Assembly: GCA_003224195.1 (NCBI GenBank) | Contig: QHYP01000181.1 | Location: 1 to 21,164, forward strand | DNA: 21,164 nt | DNA from: Acidobacteriota bacterium | GTDB lineage: Bacteria > Acidobacteriota > Terriglobia > Acidiferrales > UBA7541 | Direction of reading: 5' to 3' | In this document: positions 15,700 through 21,164 of the stretch, one piece after another | Layout: every line of letters starts with the position of its first letter | Position numbering within the stretch: the first letter of the stretch is position 1 | Program-made: the position numbers and the translations under genes | The notes under the pieces: model-generated | Database searches by the model: none | Told to the model about the DNA's origin: nothing | What the model saw: only the letters and a program-made list of their open reading frames with translations

Positions 15700-16938
15700 T
15701 TACCTGCTAAACGGCGCCCTCATACCACCGTCAGACTGGGCAGCGGCCATGGCCATGGCTTTGACTTTGTTGTTCCCAGCGCTGCTTGCCAATTCGTGTG
15801 CCCACTTTTGGATGGTTGCGCCGAAATCCGATTTATTTGCAGACGTAATGGGCGCTCCGGTATTGATCGCCCGAATTACTTCGTTGTAGCTGTTCGGTAC
15901 CCGCAGCGAAATCTCTCGCCCCAAGGCTTTTTCAATGCGCTCGTCGCTAAGCGGTCCCTTCTTGGAATGACGGTTGAGCACGACGTGTATGCTGCTCGAG
16001 TTATATCCCAGCCTCGACAGGTGCTCCATGTAACGAACGGTGTTACGCACAGACGGTAATTCGGCGGTCATTACGATCGCAACCTGTTCCGACTGTGAGA
16101 TGCACGCTCGCGTCCCATCGGTCAGCCCAGGCGGGCAATCGACGACCACGAATTGATAGGTGTCGGCGAGAAACGCGAGCGTATGTTCCACGGCCGACGG
16201 CGGCGCACCGTGAATCGCGTCCACTGCCTCTGGCGAATCGAGGAGATGAAGTCCGGAACTGTGGTGCAGGAGAAAGCCTTTCAGCAACTCTTCGTCGAGG
16301 CGGTCACCGTTGCCGGCGAGCTCGTAAAAACTGTACTGGTGGCGGCCCATGCCGAGGTACAGCGACGCATCGCCCAGGGCGAGATGCTGGTCAACCAATA
16401 GGCATTTTCGCTTTCCTTGATCACTCAGTTCCAACGCTAAATGCAATGCCAGGGAGGTGACGCCAGTACCTCCCTTCGCGCCAACGAGGGTAATAACCTT
16501 TCCACGGACTCCCGACCGGGCTTGTTTCTTCTGCTTCGCTACCACGCGTGCCAATCCGTCAAGGACGCGCTCATGCTGCATTGGCTTCAGCAGATATTCG
16601 GCGCAACCTGCCCTCATGGCCGCGATGATCGCTTCCGGTTCGGAATAGGCCGATACAGCAAAGCTATGCACATCTGGATATTCGGAGCGCAATCGCTCCG
16701 TGGTCCAGAGCGCTTCCTCGGTGTTTTGGTCGTAGTCAATGAAGCAAATGCGGATATGTGCGAGGTCCAGAGCGCGGCCTATCTCTCGCTCAACACCGAC
16801 ATAATGGTCCAGATTTCCTACCATGACTGTTCCGGGCACGCCCGATATGAAATGCAACACGGCCTGGTACGATGTCGCATCAAGGCAGACCGCCATTACT
16901 GCGATTCGGGCTGACTTTTCAACCGTGGCCATGTTCAC
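15700..16938 (-). CDS. cpaE: CpaE/TadZ pilus localisation ATPase, 412 aa
   Basis: Residues about 10-135 are a receiver-like domain (ICFIDYD at 65-70, SAYSEPEAIIAAMRAG, LLKP near 116-119). From 148 there is a ParA/MinD-type ATPase with Walker A-like GAKGGTGVTS (153-162), LLVDQHLALGD and FVVVDCPPGLTD. The signature first Lys of the deviant Walker A motif is present; the second is Val, as in many CpaE proteins. Known role: CpaE/TadZ positions the pilus machinery in the cell. The start is GTG 16938, overlapping the secretin remnant's stop as GTGA; ATG 16932 is a possible alternative. The C-terminus (about 385-412) is a low-complexity tail. Confidence 0.93.
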   Translation of the reverse strand: MNMATVEKSARIAVMAVCLDATSYQAVLHFISGVPGTVMVGNLDHYVGVEREIGRALDLAHIRICFIDYDQNTEEALWTTERLRSEYPDVHSFAVSAYSEPEAIIAAMRAGCAEYLLKPMQHERVLDGLARVVAKQKKQARSGVRGKVITLVGAKGGTGVTSLALHLALELSDQGKRKCLLVDQHLALGDASLYLGMGRHQYSFYELAGNGDRLDEELLKGFLLHHSSGLHLLDSPEAVDAIHGAPPSAVEHTLAFLADTYQFVVVDCPPGLTDGTRACISQSEQVAIVMTAELPSVRNTVRYMEHLSRLGYNSSSIHVVLNRHSKKGPLSDERIEKALGREISLRVPNSYNEVIRAINTGAPITSANKSDFGATIQKWAHELASSAGNNKVKAMAMAAAQSDGGMRAPFSR

Positions 16939-17283
16939 TTGTTCCCAGACCCATGTGGAGTTTTCGTGTCAAATTGCTTTGGGTCCAACGGTGCGATCGG
17001 CATCTTGGGCACCTCGGGCGCAGGGGTTGGCGCCGCCGCCGGATCCACGATGGTCGGCGTGACGATCACGACCAGTTCGGAGTTCGTCTTATCCACCGAC
17101 CTGGACTGAAATAGTTTTCCCAAAATCGGGATATCCCCAATACCTGGCACCTTGGAAAATTGCGCTGTCGTTCTTTGATCCAAGAGTCCCGCGATGCCAA
17201 AACTCTGGCCGTCTCGCAACTCCACGACGGTCTCCGCATGGCGCAATGGCCGGCAGCACAAATCCGCTGATAGTTACGGAGTT
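16935..17283 (-). pseudogene. cpaC: Detached 3' part of the CpaC/RcpA secretin
   Basis: The region encodes the expected secretin C-terminus (HAETVVELRDGQSF, GIAGLLDQRTTAQFSKVPG, IGDIPILGKLFQSR, ELVVIVTPTIV) but is cut off from the rest. After the amber codon (TAG, 17286-17284) the original frame continues NSVTISGFVLPA for 12 codons, and then the homologous sequence moves to another frame by one extra base (or an equivalent deletion) near 17247. A TTG at 17261 opens the shifted frame but has no ribosome binding site. Its stop overlaps the CpaE GTG start, keeping normal operon geometry. This looks like a decayed or mis-sequenced 3' end rather than a separate gene. Confidence 0.8.
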
Positions 17284-18339
17284 CTAGAAATCCAGCGAGC
17301 TCACTTCCGGGCGCACCTTCAACCGGATAATGTTGTCGCTCTCGATGGTCCCAGTAAACTCCAGTTTGACGCCGAAGGGCTTGAACTGCACCGTAACCGT
17401 GGCCTGGCCGGCTGTACCTGTGAGGACCGGGTAGGGCAATTCTCCGCCAGCCAGGAAACTCGCCGGCTCGCCATTGGCAGCCAGCAGGTCCGGCTCGGCC
17501 AGGATCTCCAGCACGTTTCTCTGCTGCAAGTCACGAATGGTCGCGCCCAGGTTAAGGTCCCGCCGGAAAACGAAGAGATTTAGCAAATCGCTTAAGCCGA
17601 TAGTGGAGTTGTTCGCGCCCGTTCCGCCCGATGAGCCGCCCGAGCCACCGTTGTTCACCAGCTGAGGCGGAGTGAACTGCTGCGTTCCTGCCGATCCAAA
17701 GATGGGTGCTCCTGGCGTGCTGAAAAGGTTGATGCCGAAGGCGGTCAGCTTTCTTCGATCCACTTGGGCAAACCGCACTTTTAGCAGTACCTGCTTCTGC
17801 CGGTGTGGCTGGGCGACTTGGATGGAATTCACAATCTCCTTCGAGAAAGGCGCGGCCATTTTTCCGATCTGGTCGGCGACCGCCGTGGACGAGGCCACCC
17901 CGGTTAGAACCACTCTGCCCTCTTCGGACTCCGCCTCAACAGCCTCTCCTGGCAACCCTCGTGTGATCGCTTCGCGCAGCAAGGACACATCCACATCGGC
18001 GAACACTTCGATGATTCGCGATTGATTGTTCTCCTGCCATAGCACAACGCTGCTGCTGCCTGCCGCAGTTGCGGTCACCACCACTTCATTGGGCGCCGTC
18101 GTGGCCGTTGTCACGACCGCCGGGTTTCCGACCAGCACGCGCTGGAGCCGCGGATCGGTGCGAATCACCACCGAGTGGCCTACGAGTATGTGCAGAACTT
18201 GGTTGCCGACGTTTTCGGCAGGTGGTGTCTGCTGCGCAGCGGGCGCAGCAGGAACCTGCGCCCGGGCGGGCCCGCAAAGACCCAAGACGCTCACTGAGCA
18301 CAGTGCCAGCAGACAACGTGTTGTGGTGTGGACTCGCAG
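17284..18339 (-). CDS. cpaC: CpaC/RcpA outer-membrane secretin, 5' part, prematurely stopped
   Basis: Forms the outer-membrane pore of Tad pili. From the start: signal peptide (core CLLALCSVSVLGLC, ending PARAQ), N-terminal pilus/secretin domain (LHILVGHSVVI, LVGNPAVVTTA), a BON-like segment (EAVEAESEEGRVVLTGVASS), then the secretin domain (QVLLKVRFAQVDRRKL, IRDLQQRNVLEILAEPDLLA, ASFLAGGELPYPV, VRPEVSSLDF). It ends at an amber codon exactly where the family continues into its final strands; the missing part is found in the next entry. Start choice: GGAGGAGG (18352-18345) is followed by no ATG or GTG, only ATT (18342) and CTG (18339). The first GTG (18294) would remove half the signal peptide and has no ribosome binding site, so a rare start or a lost ATG is likely. 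The length to the amber codon is about 351 residues. Confidence 0.8.
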   Translation of the reverse strand: MRVHTTTRCLLALCSVSVLGLCGPARAQVPAAPAAQQTPPAENVGNQVLHILVGHSVVIRTDPRLQRVLVGNPAVVTTATTAPNEVVVTATAAGSSSVVLWQENNQSRIIEVFADVDVSLLREAITRGLPGEAVEAESEEGRVVLTGVASSTAVADQIGKMAAPFSKEIVNSIQVAQPHRQKQVLLKVRFAQVDRRKLTAFGINLFSTPGAPIFGSAGTQQFTPPQLVNNGGSGGSSGGTGANNSTIGLSDLLNLFVFRRDLNLGATIRDLQQRNVLEILAEPDLLAANGEPASFLAGGELPYPVLTGTAGQATVTVQFKPFGVKLEFTGTIESDNIIRLKVRPEVSSLDF

Positions 18340-18355
18340 AATGGCCTCCTCCGCC

Positions 18356-19198
18356 CTATTCCGGCTTTACCGGAAATTTGGAAATTGTTGTCTTGCCGTT
18401 CACCAGCGTCTCTACCGTGTAGACGTCCGGCAGTTTCACCGCCGCGGCGATCTGTTTCAGATGTTTCATTTCTGGCTGAGCCGGCTTTTTCACTATTCCC
18501 GCCAACCCCGCCATGTCGACCGGCGGGACATCCGTATTCGCCGAGTCTCCACCATTGCGCAATACGAAATGGATGGTGCCTTGGTTCTGCGCCAGAGCGA
18601 GCTTTTCCGATTGTTCAGGGCTCACCAACAGCGTGACTACGTTTACGTTCTCGGGCTTGCCATTCGGATCGGGGTCCATCTTCGTTCCGGTCGACAGCAC
18701 CTGGACGTTCTGCAACACTGTGCGCGTCTCCGTGCTTGCGGCGGTATTGTTCTCGGTCCGCAAGGTCACCAGCACATCCACGTGAGAGCCAGGAAGGATA
18801 AATCCGGCGATGTTCGTGACCTCATTGGTCTTGACCGCGGTAGCACGCATACCGTCTGGAATCTTGGCCGCAAGACCCAAACTCGCGCTCGCCGCCAAGT
18901 CACGCTGCAGCACCGGTTCGTTCGCCGCCACCGCGTACATCAGCACGTGGCCTGCGACATCTTGCTTTTTCTCTATTAGCCCTTCCAAAGGCACATTCAC
19001 GGGCCAGTTGATCTCCGTCAGGTTTTCAGCAGTAATGGGAGCGCCTGGCTGCAATGCAACCGCCGCGGCCACGACGCGTTTCGTGTTCGGGCGGGTGCTG
19101 GCCTGCGTGCGGGTAATGCGTACATAGAACACGGACGAAATACCGAGGGAAATCACTAAGGCAGCTAACAGAGCGAAACCAAGTCGCCGGGTACCCAT
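18356..19198 (-). CDS. cpaB: CpaB/RcpC Flp pilus assembly protein, 280 aa
   Basis: N-terminal membrane anchor (RRLGFALLAALVISLGI) and then an SAF-type domain (about 42-110: VVAAAVALQPGAPITAENL, ADEN-like NEPVLQRDL) and the RcpC/CpaB core (AGFILPGSHVDVLVTL, TRTVLQNVQVLSTG, VVTLLVSPEQSEKLALA). Length is usual. Known role: periplasmic component associated with the secretin. The start ATG 19198 has GGAGG 6 bases upstream, which overlaps the stop of the peptidase gene, so the two are coupled. It is followed at once by the secretin ribosome binding site. Confidence 0.95.
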   Translation of the reverse strand: MGTRRLGFALLAALVISLGISSVFYVRITRTQASTRPNTKRVVAAAVALQPGAPITAENLTEINWPVNVPLEGLIEKKQDVAGHVLMYAVAANEPVLQRDLAASASLGLAAKIPDGMRATAVKTNEVTNIAGFILPGSHVDVLVTLRTENNTAASTETRTVLQNVQVLSTGTKMDPDPNGKPENVNVVTLLVSPEQSEKLALAQNQGTIHFVLRNGGDSANTDVPPVDMAGLAGIVKKPAQPEMKHLKQIAAAVKLPDVYTVETLVNGKTTISKFPVKPE

Positions 19199-19201
19199 GA
19201 A

Positions 19202-19738
19202 TTACCTCCACAACTGCGAAGAAACAGCCCAGTACAATGTGCCGGCTGCAAATGCAAGGCCGTACGGCATGCGCACGGCCGTGGGATTATCTAAGTTGAC
19301 GAACGGATGTGTCTGTAGTCCGTGCTGGGCGTGAAATGCCGCCACCCACAGAGTGTTCCGCAGAGTTTCAACAATGCGGCCAGATACAACCATGAAGACG
19401 ATGGCCAGTGTTCCCCCGGCCACAGCGGTAGCGAACATCACCTGCCACGATGCAGCGGGACCGATGATGCAGCCAAGAGCGGCGGCCAGTTTCACGTCTC
19501 CCGCCCCCATGGCCCGGACGAGATAGAACAGTATGAACAACCCTCCAAAAAGAAGACCGCCACCCGCGCTGAGCAGCAACCCTCTCCATCCGTGGAGCGC
19601 CATCTGCAAGACTAGGCCGGCAAGCATGGCGGGATAGGTCAGGCGGTTGGGAATCCGCCGTTGCGTAGCGTCAGTGATCGCAGCAGAAACTGCCACTCCT
19701 GCCGCCAACAGCGCCGGGATGATGTGAGCCGAATTCAT
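19202..19738 (-). CDS. cpaA: TadV/CpaA prepilin peptidase, 178 aa
   Basis: A24-family aspartic peptidase of the short Tad type, lacking the methyltransferase domain. Catalytic Asp pair visible: D23 in TDATQRRIPN and D81 in GAGDVKLA. There are about five to six hydrophobic spans. It cleaves the leader of the Flp prepilins and TadE-like proteins at G-x4-E-Y sites. Start ATG 19738 lies 17 bases after the terminator-like hairpin and has only a weak ribosome binding site, unlike the pilins. It is the first of the tightly packed assembly genes. Confidence 0.95.
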   Translation of the reverse strand: MNSAHIIPALLAAGVAVSAAITDATQRRIPNRLTYPAMLAGLVLQMALHGWRGLLLSAGGGLLFGGLFILFYLVRAMGAGDVKLAAALGCIIGPAASWQVMFATAVAGGTLAIVFMVVSGRIVETLRNTLWVAAFHAQHGLQTHPFVNLDNPTAVRMPYGLAFAAGTLYWAVSSQLWR

Positions 19739-19754
19739 AATGTCATTTCAAATG

Positions 19755-19797
19755 AAAAAAGCGGCGCCGCGCCGCACGGGCTGTGCCGCCCGGCGCC
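19755..19797 (-). terminator. Intrinsic terminator / attenuator between flp pilin and cpaA
   Basis: On the minus strand, GGCGCCGGGCGGCAC (19797-19783), a 5-base loop and GTGCGGCGCGGCGCC (19777-19763) pair with two mismatches in 15. They are followed by GC and six T (19760-19755). It lies 9 bases after the pilin stop and just before cpaA, suggesting partial termination that keeps pilin transcripts in excess. Confidence 0.72.
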
Positions 19798-19805
19798 ACG
19801 AGGCA

Positions 19806-19994
19806 TTAGGCTCCTGCGATTGCTGCCTGAATTTTGACGTTGATCGCGGTGAGCCCAGTGGCGATGTCGGTCGCTAGGCTTCCCGAGCCCGTCACCACTG
19901 CTGCCAAAACAGCAAGCAGAACCAACGCGTATTCGAGCAGATCCTGACCCGACTCTTCCTGATGGAACTTGCTAAGGAACTGTGTGAACGTCAT
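19806..19994 (-). CDS. flp: Flp-type prepilin, 62 aa (copy 1)
   Basis: Structural subunit of the Tad/Flp pilus. Leader MTFTQFLSKFHQEESG (16 residues), predicted cut after G16, then QDLLEYALVLLAVLAAVV: the Flp motif G-x4-E-Y with E at mature +5 and Y at +6. The mature protein is about 46 residues with one hydrophobic helix and a short C-terminus. AAGGAG (20007-20002) is well placed before ATG 19994. It differs from the neighbouring pilin at five of 62 residues (4, 7, 38, 39, 61). Confidence 0.96.
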   Translation of the reverse strand: MTFTQFLSKFHQEESGQDLLEYALVLLAVLAAVVTGSGSLATDIATGLTAINVKIQAAIAGA

Positions 19995-20008
19995 GCTAAA
20001 TCTCCTTC

Positions 20009-20020
20009 GTCAAATTTGAC
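20009..20020. promoter_or_regulatory. Perfect 12-bp palindrome in leader of flp copy 1
   Basis: GTCAAATTTGAC lies directly upstream of the ribosome binding site and abuts the conserved upstream element. It could be an operator. It is absent from the equivalent place upstream of the other pilin. Function inferred only from symmetry and position. Confidence 0.35.
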
Positions 20021-20047
20021 TTAAGTACACGAATCCCAGCACCAGGA
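20019..20047 (-). promoter_or_regulatory. Conserved upstream element of flp copy 1
   Basis: TGGTGCTGGGATTCGTGTAC then TTAAGT (minus strand) closely matches the sequence upstream of the other pilin (20401-20428), with four substitutions and one single-base gap over about 29 bases. Likely a shared promoter or binding site copied with the pilin gene, or a remnant of duplication. Confidence 0.45.
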
Positions 20048-20127
20048 TTCTCGTCTTGGATTTGGCCCGAGGGGTGCTTTGAATCAGGAATTGCCCCGAA
20101 CCAGTAGACGTGTTTCTACGACAAGAT

Positions 20128-20162
20128 GGCGCCGCTCTGCAGGGGTTCTGCGGCCCGGCGCC
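20128..20162 (-). terminator. GC-rich hairpin after flp copy 2, no T-tract
   Basis: GGCGCCGGGCCGCAG and CTGCAGAGCGGCGCC (minus strand) pair with three mismatches around a 5-base loop, 8 bases after the pilin stop. It is clearly related to the terminator after the other pilin but is followed by ATCTTG rather than a T-run. It may stabilise the upstream transcript 3' end or pause transcription rather than terminate it. Confidence 0.45.
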
Positions 20163-20170
20163 CTAGGCCC

Positions 20171-20359
20171 TTAGGCTTTTGCGATTGCTGCCTGAATTTT
20201 GACGTTGATCGCGGTGAGGCCGGTGGCGATGTCGGTCGCCAGGTTTTGCGAGCCCGTCACCACTGCCGCCAAAACAGCAAGCAGGACCAGCGCGTACTCG
20301 AGTAGATCCTGACCCGACTCTTCCTGATGGAACTTGCTAATGAATTGTAGAAACGTCAT
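20171..20359 (-). CDS. flp: Flp-type prepilin, 62 aa (copy 2)
   Basis: Same layout as the other pilin: leader MTFLQFISKFHQEESG, Flp cleavage motif G-QDLL-EY, one hydrophobic helix. Start ATG 20359 is chosen over longer in-frame starts because AAAAGGAG lies 8 bases upstream and the leader then matches the paralogue exactly in length. It is the promoter-proximal gene of the locus. The mature proteins differ mainly at residues 38-39 (QN versus GS) and 61 (K versus G), so they may be alternative or co-assembled major pilins (inference). Confidence 0.96.
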   Translation of the reverse strand: MTFLQFISKFHQEESGQDLLEYALVLLAVLAAVVTGSQNLATDIATGLTAINVKIQAAIAKA

Positions 20360-20400
20360 GCGTAATCTCCTTTTGAATTCCCACTTACGTATGTCTCTAA

Positions 20401-20428
20401 ACTTAGGTAAACGAATCCAGCGCCAAGA
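20401..20428 (-). promoter_or_regulatory. Conserved upstream element of flp copy 2, probable promoter region
   Basis: TTGGCGCTGGATTCGTTTAC then CTAAGT (minus strand) is shared with the region before the other pilin. It sits 41 bases before the ATG. It contains TTGGCG and a TA-rich block spaced about 15 bases apart, so it could be a sigma70-type promoter; a sigma54 site does not fit in spacing. Confidence 0.4.
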
Positions 20429-20431
20429 CTC

Positions 20432-20446
20432 TGGTCTCTGAGACCA
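20432..20446. promoter_or_regulatory. Perfect inverted repeat TGGTCTC-T-GAGACCA, candidate operator
   Basis: Seven-base perfect arms around one base, directly upstream of the conserved pilin upstream element and presumed promoter. Symmetry and position suggest a regulator binding site for the pilus locus. No known regulator is recognised. Confidence 0.42.
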
Positions 20447-21113
20447 AACTCCTAGTACAGAATCCAACGCGTTGTTTTGGGGACGACTGCAACCGAGGAC
20501 TGTGCCGTCACAAGAAAGCACGCCCAAGACCAAATTGTCCCCGTCTTGTGCCAGGCCTCGGCAAACGTAAGTTGTTGAACAAGTGCATGATGGGGGCATG
20601 AAAGGCAAACTGCCGATCAATGAAGCGATCAATGAAAGATGATATCGGGCAAAGTCTTGCAACTATGGCGCAAGATCCTTCCACAGAGGGGGTTTATATT
20701 CATCGCCGTGAAATTCAGGTCGCTCACAGCGCCCGTCAAGCAAAAAAGGGGGCCTACGGACTCGAATGAGCCTCGCTTATGGAACCTAAGTGAACTCCTT
20801 AGGGTATGAATCATTGAAAAACTGAAGCTTGTCAATCTGGGAATGCAGATCGGGAAAGGCCCCATCGACGCGTTACGCGAACTCGTCAGATGCACCGGTC
20901 TCTAGAAAAACAAGTCGCTAGTAATGATGCTAGTCCAGGCGGAGCGTTTTGGCACCCATATTGCTCGTTCTTCTCTCTGAAGGTTTCGCGTGTGCCCGAT
21001 CTGCCTACCGACACCATTTTTCGCTCGGGAACTCAGGTCGTAGGCCAGCTTGAGATTTCGCCTTTCCGCTGAAACTCGGGACACACGGTTTCAAAAGGGT
21101 GCTCAATACACGG
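20447..21113. other. Intergenic region upstream of the pilus locus
   Basis: No supported gene. Short open frames on both strands lack ribosome binding sites and resemble no family. It contains a two-copy 12-base tandem repeat (20614-20637) and separates the minus-strand pilus genes from a plus-strand gene beginning near 21128, so it probably holds divergent promoters. Confidence 0.5.
20614..20637. repeat. Two-copy 12-bp tandem repeat
   Basis: cgatcaatgaag is followed directly by cgatcaatgaaa, about 260 bases upstream of the first pilin start. It may be a binding site for an activator or a chance duplication. Confidence 0.4.
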
Positions 21114-21127
21114 CGAGGGGTGACCCG

Positions 21128-21164
21128 GTGAAAACGCTCATCGCCTGTCTCATCATCTGGATTT
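21128..21164 (+). CDS. Start of a plus-strand gene with signal-peptide-like N-terminus (partial)
   Basis: GTG 21128 begins MKTLIACLIIWI, a Lys followed by a hydrophobic run as in a signal peptide or membrane anchor. GAGGGGTGA (21115-21123) lies 4 bases upstream and resembles a ribosome binding site. Only about 12 codons are in the window, so the product is unknown and the call rests on start signals alone. Confidence 0.4.
   Translation, partial: MKTLIACLIIWI

Noticed and set aside
18026..18979. 317-codon plus-strand open frame
   Set aside because: Antisense shadow spanning the start of cpaC and most of cpaB; no coherent domain.
20401..20428. Sigma54 (-24/-12) promoter for the pilins
   Set aside because: TGGCGC is present but the downstream TT-G-C block is missing at the required spacing.

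Overview
The window looks like a chromosomal segment of a soil-type Acidobacteriota. This is inferred from moderately high GC, Kelch/Ig-like/MBG repeat proteins and a TonB-like protein of a style common in that phylum; no rRNA or other phylogenetic marker is present. Almost everything is encoded on the minus strand.

Right to centre (about 20360 down to 7390) is a nearly complete Tad/Flp (type IVc) pilus locus, read right to left. It holds two near-identical Flp prepilins, a TadV/CpaA prepilin peptidase, CpaB/RcpC, the CpaC/RcpA secretin, CpaE/TadZ, the CpaF/TadA ATPase, TadB and TadC. These are followed by a DUF192 protein, two TadE-like pseudopilins and a very long TadG-like protein. Genes from the peptidase onward are packed with overlaps or gaps of 1 to 22 bases, as in an operon. 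Hairpins follow each pilin gene, and the one before the peptidase gene resembles an intrinsic terminator, so pilin could be made in excess over the assembly machinery.

Two things in this locus are abnormal. The secretin gene is broken: it has no ATG near its Shine-Dalgarno, an in-frame amber codon, and a frameshift about 40 bases after the amber codon. The TadG gene runs without a stop into a TonB-family gene, and the join carries an imperfect 54-base-period duplication.

The middle (about 7389 to 6199) is sparse. It holds one small, well-supported 36-residue single-span membrane protein gene and otherwise no convincing gene.

The left part (6198 to 1, continuing off the window) is one uninterrupted reading frame of at least 2066 codons for an exported protein. 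It has a signal peptide, about seven Kelch-type blades, a long series of Ig-like domains and MBG repeats. The last repeats are nearly identical 228-base tandem units cut by the window edge. It may be a surface or secreted adhesin-like protein beside the pilus locus.

At the far right edge a plus-strand gene appears to begin, with only about 12 codons visible.
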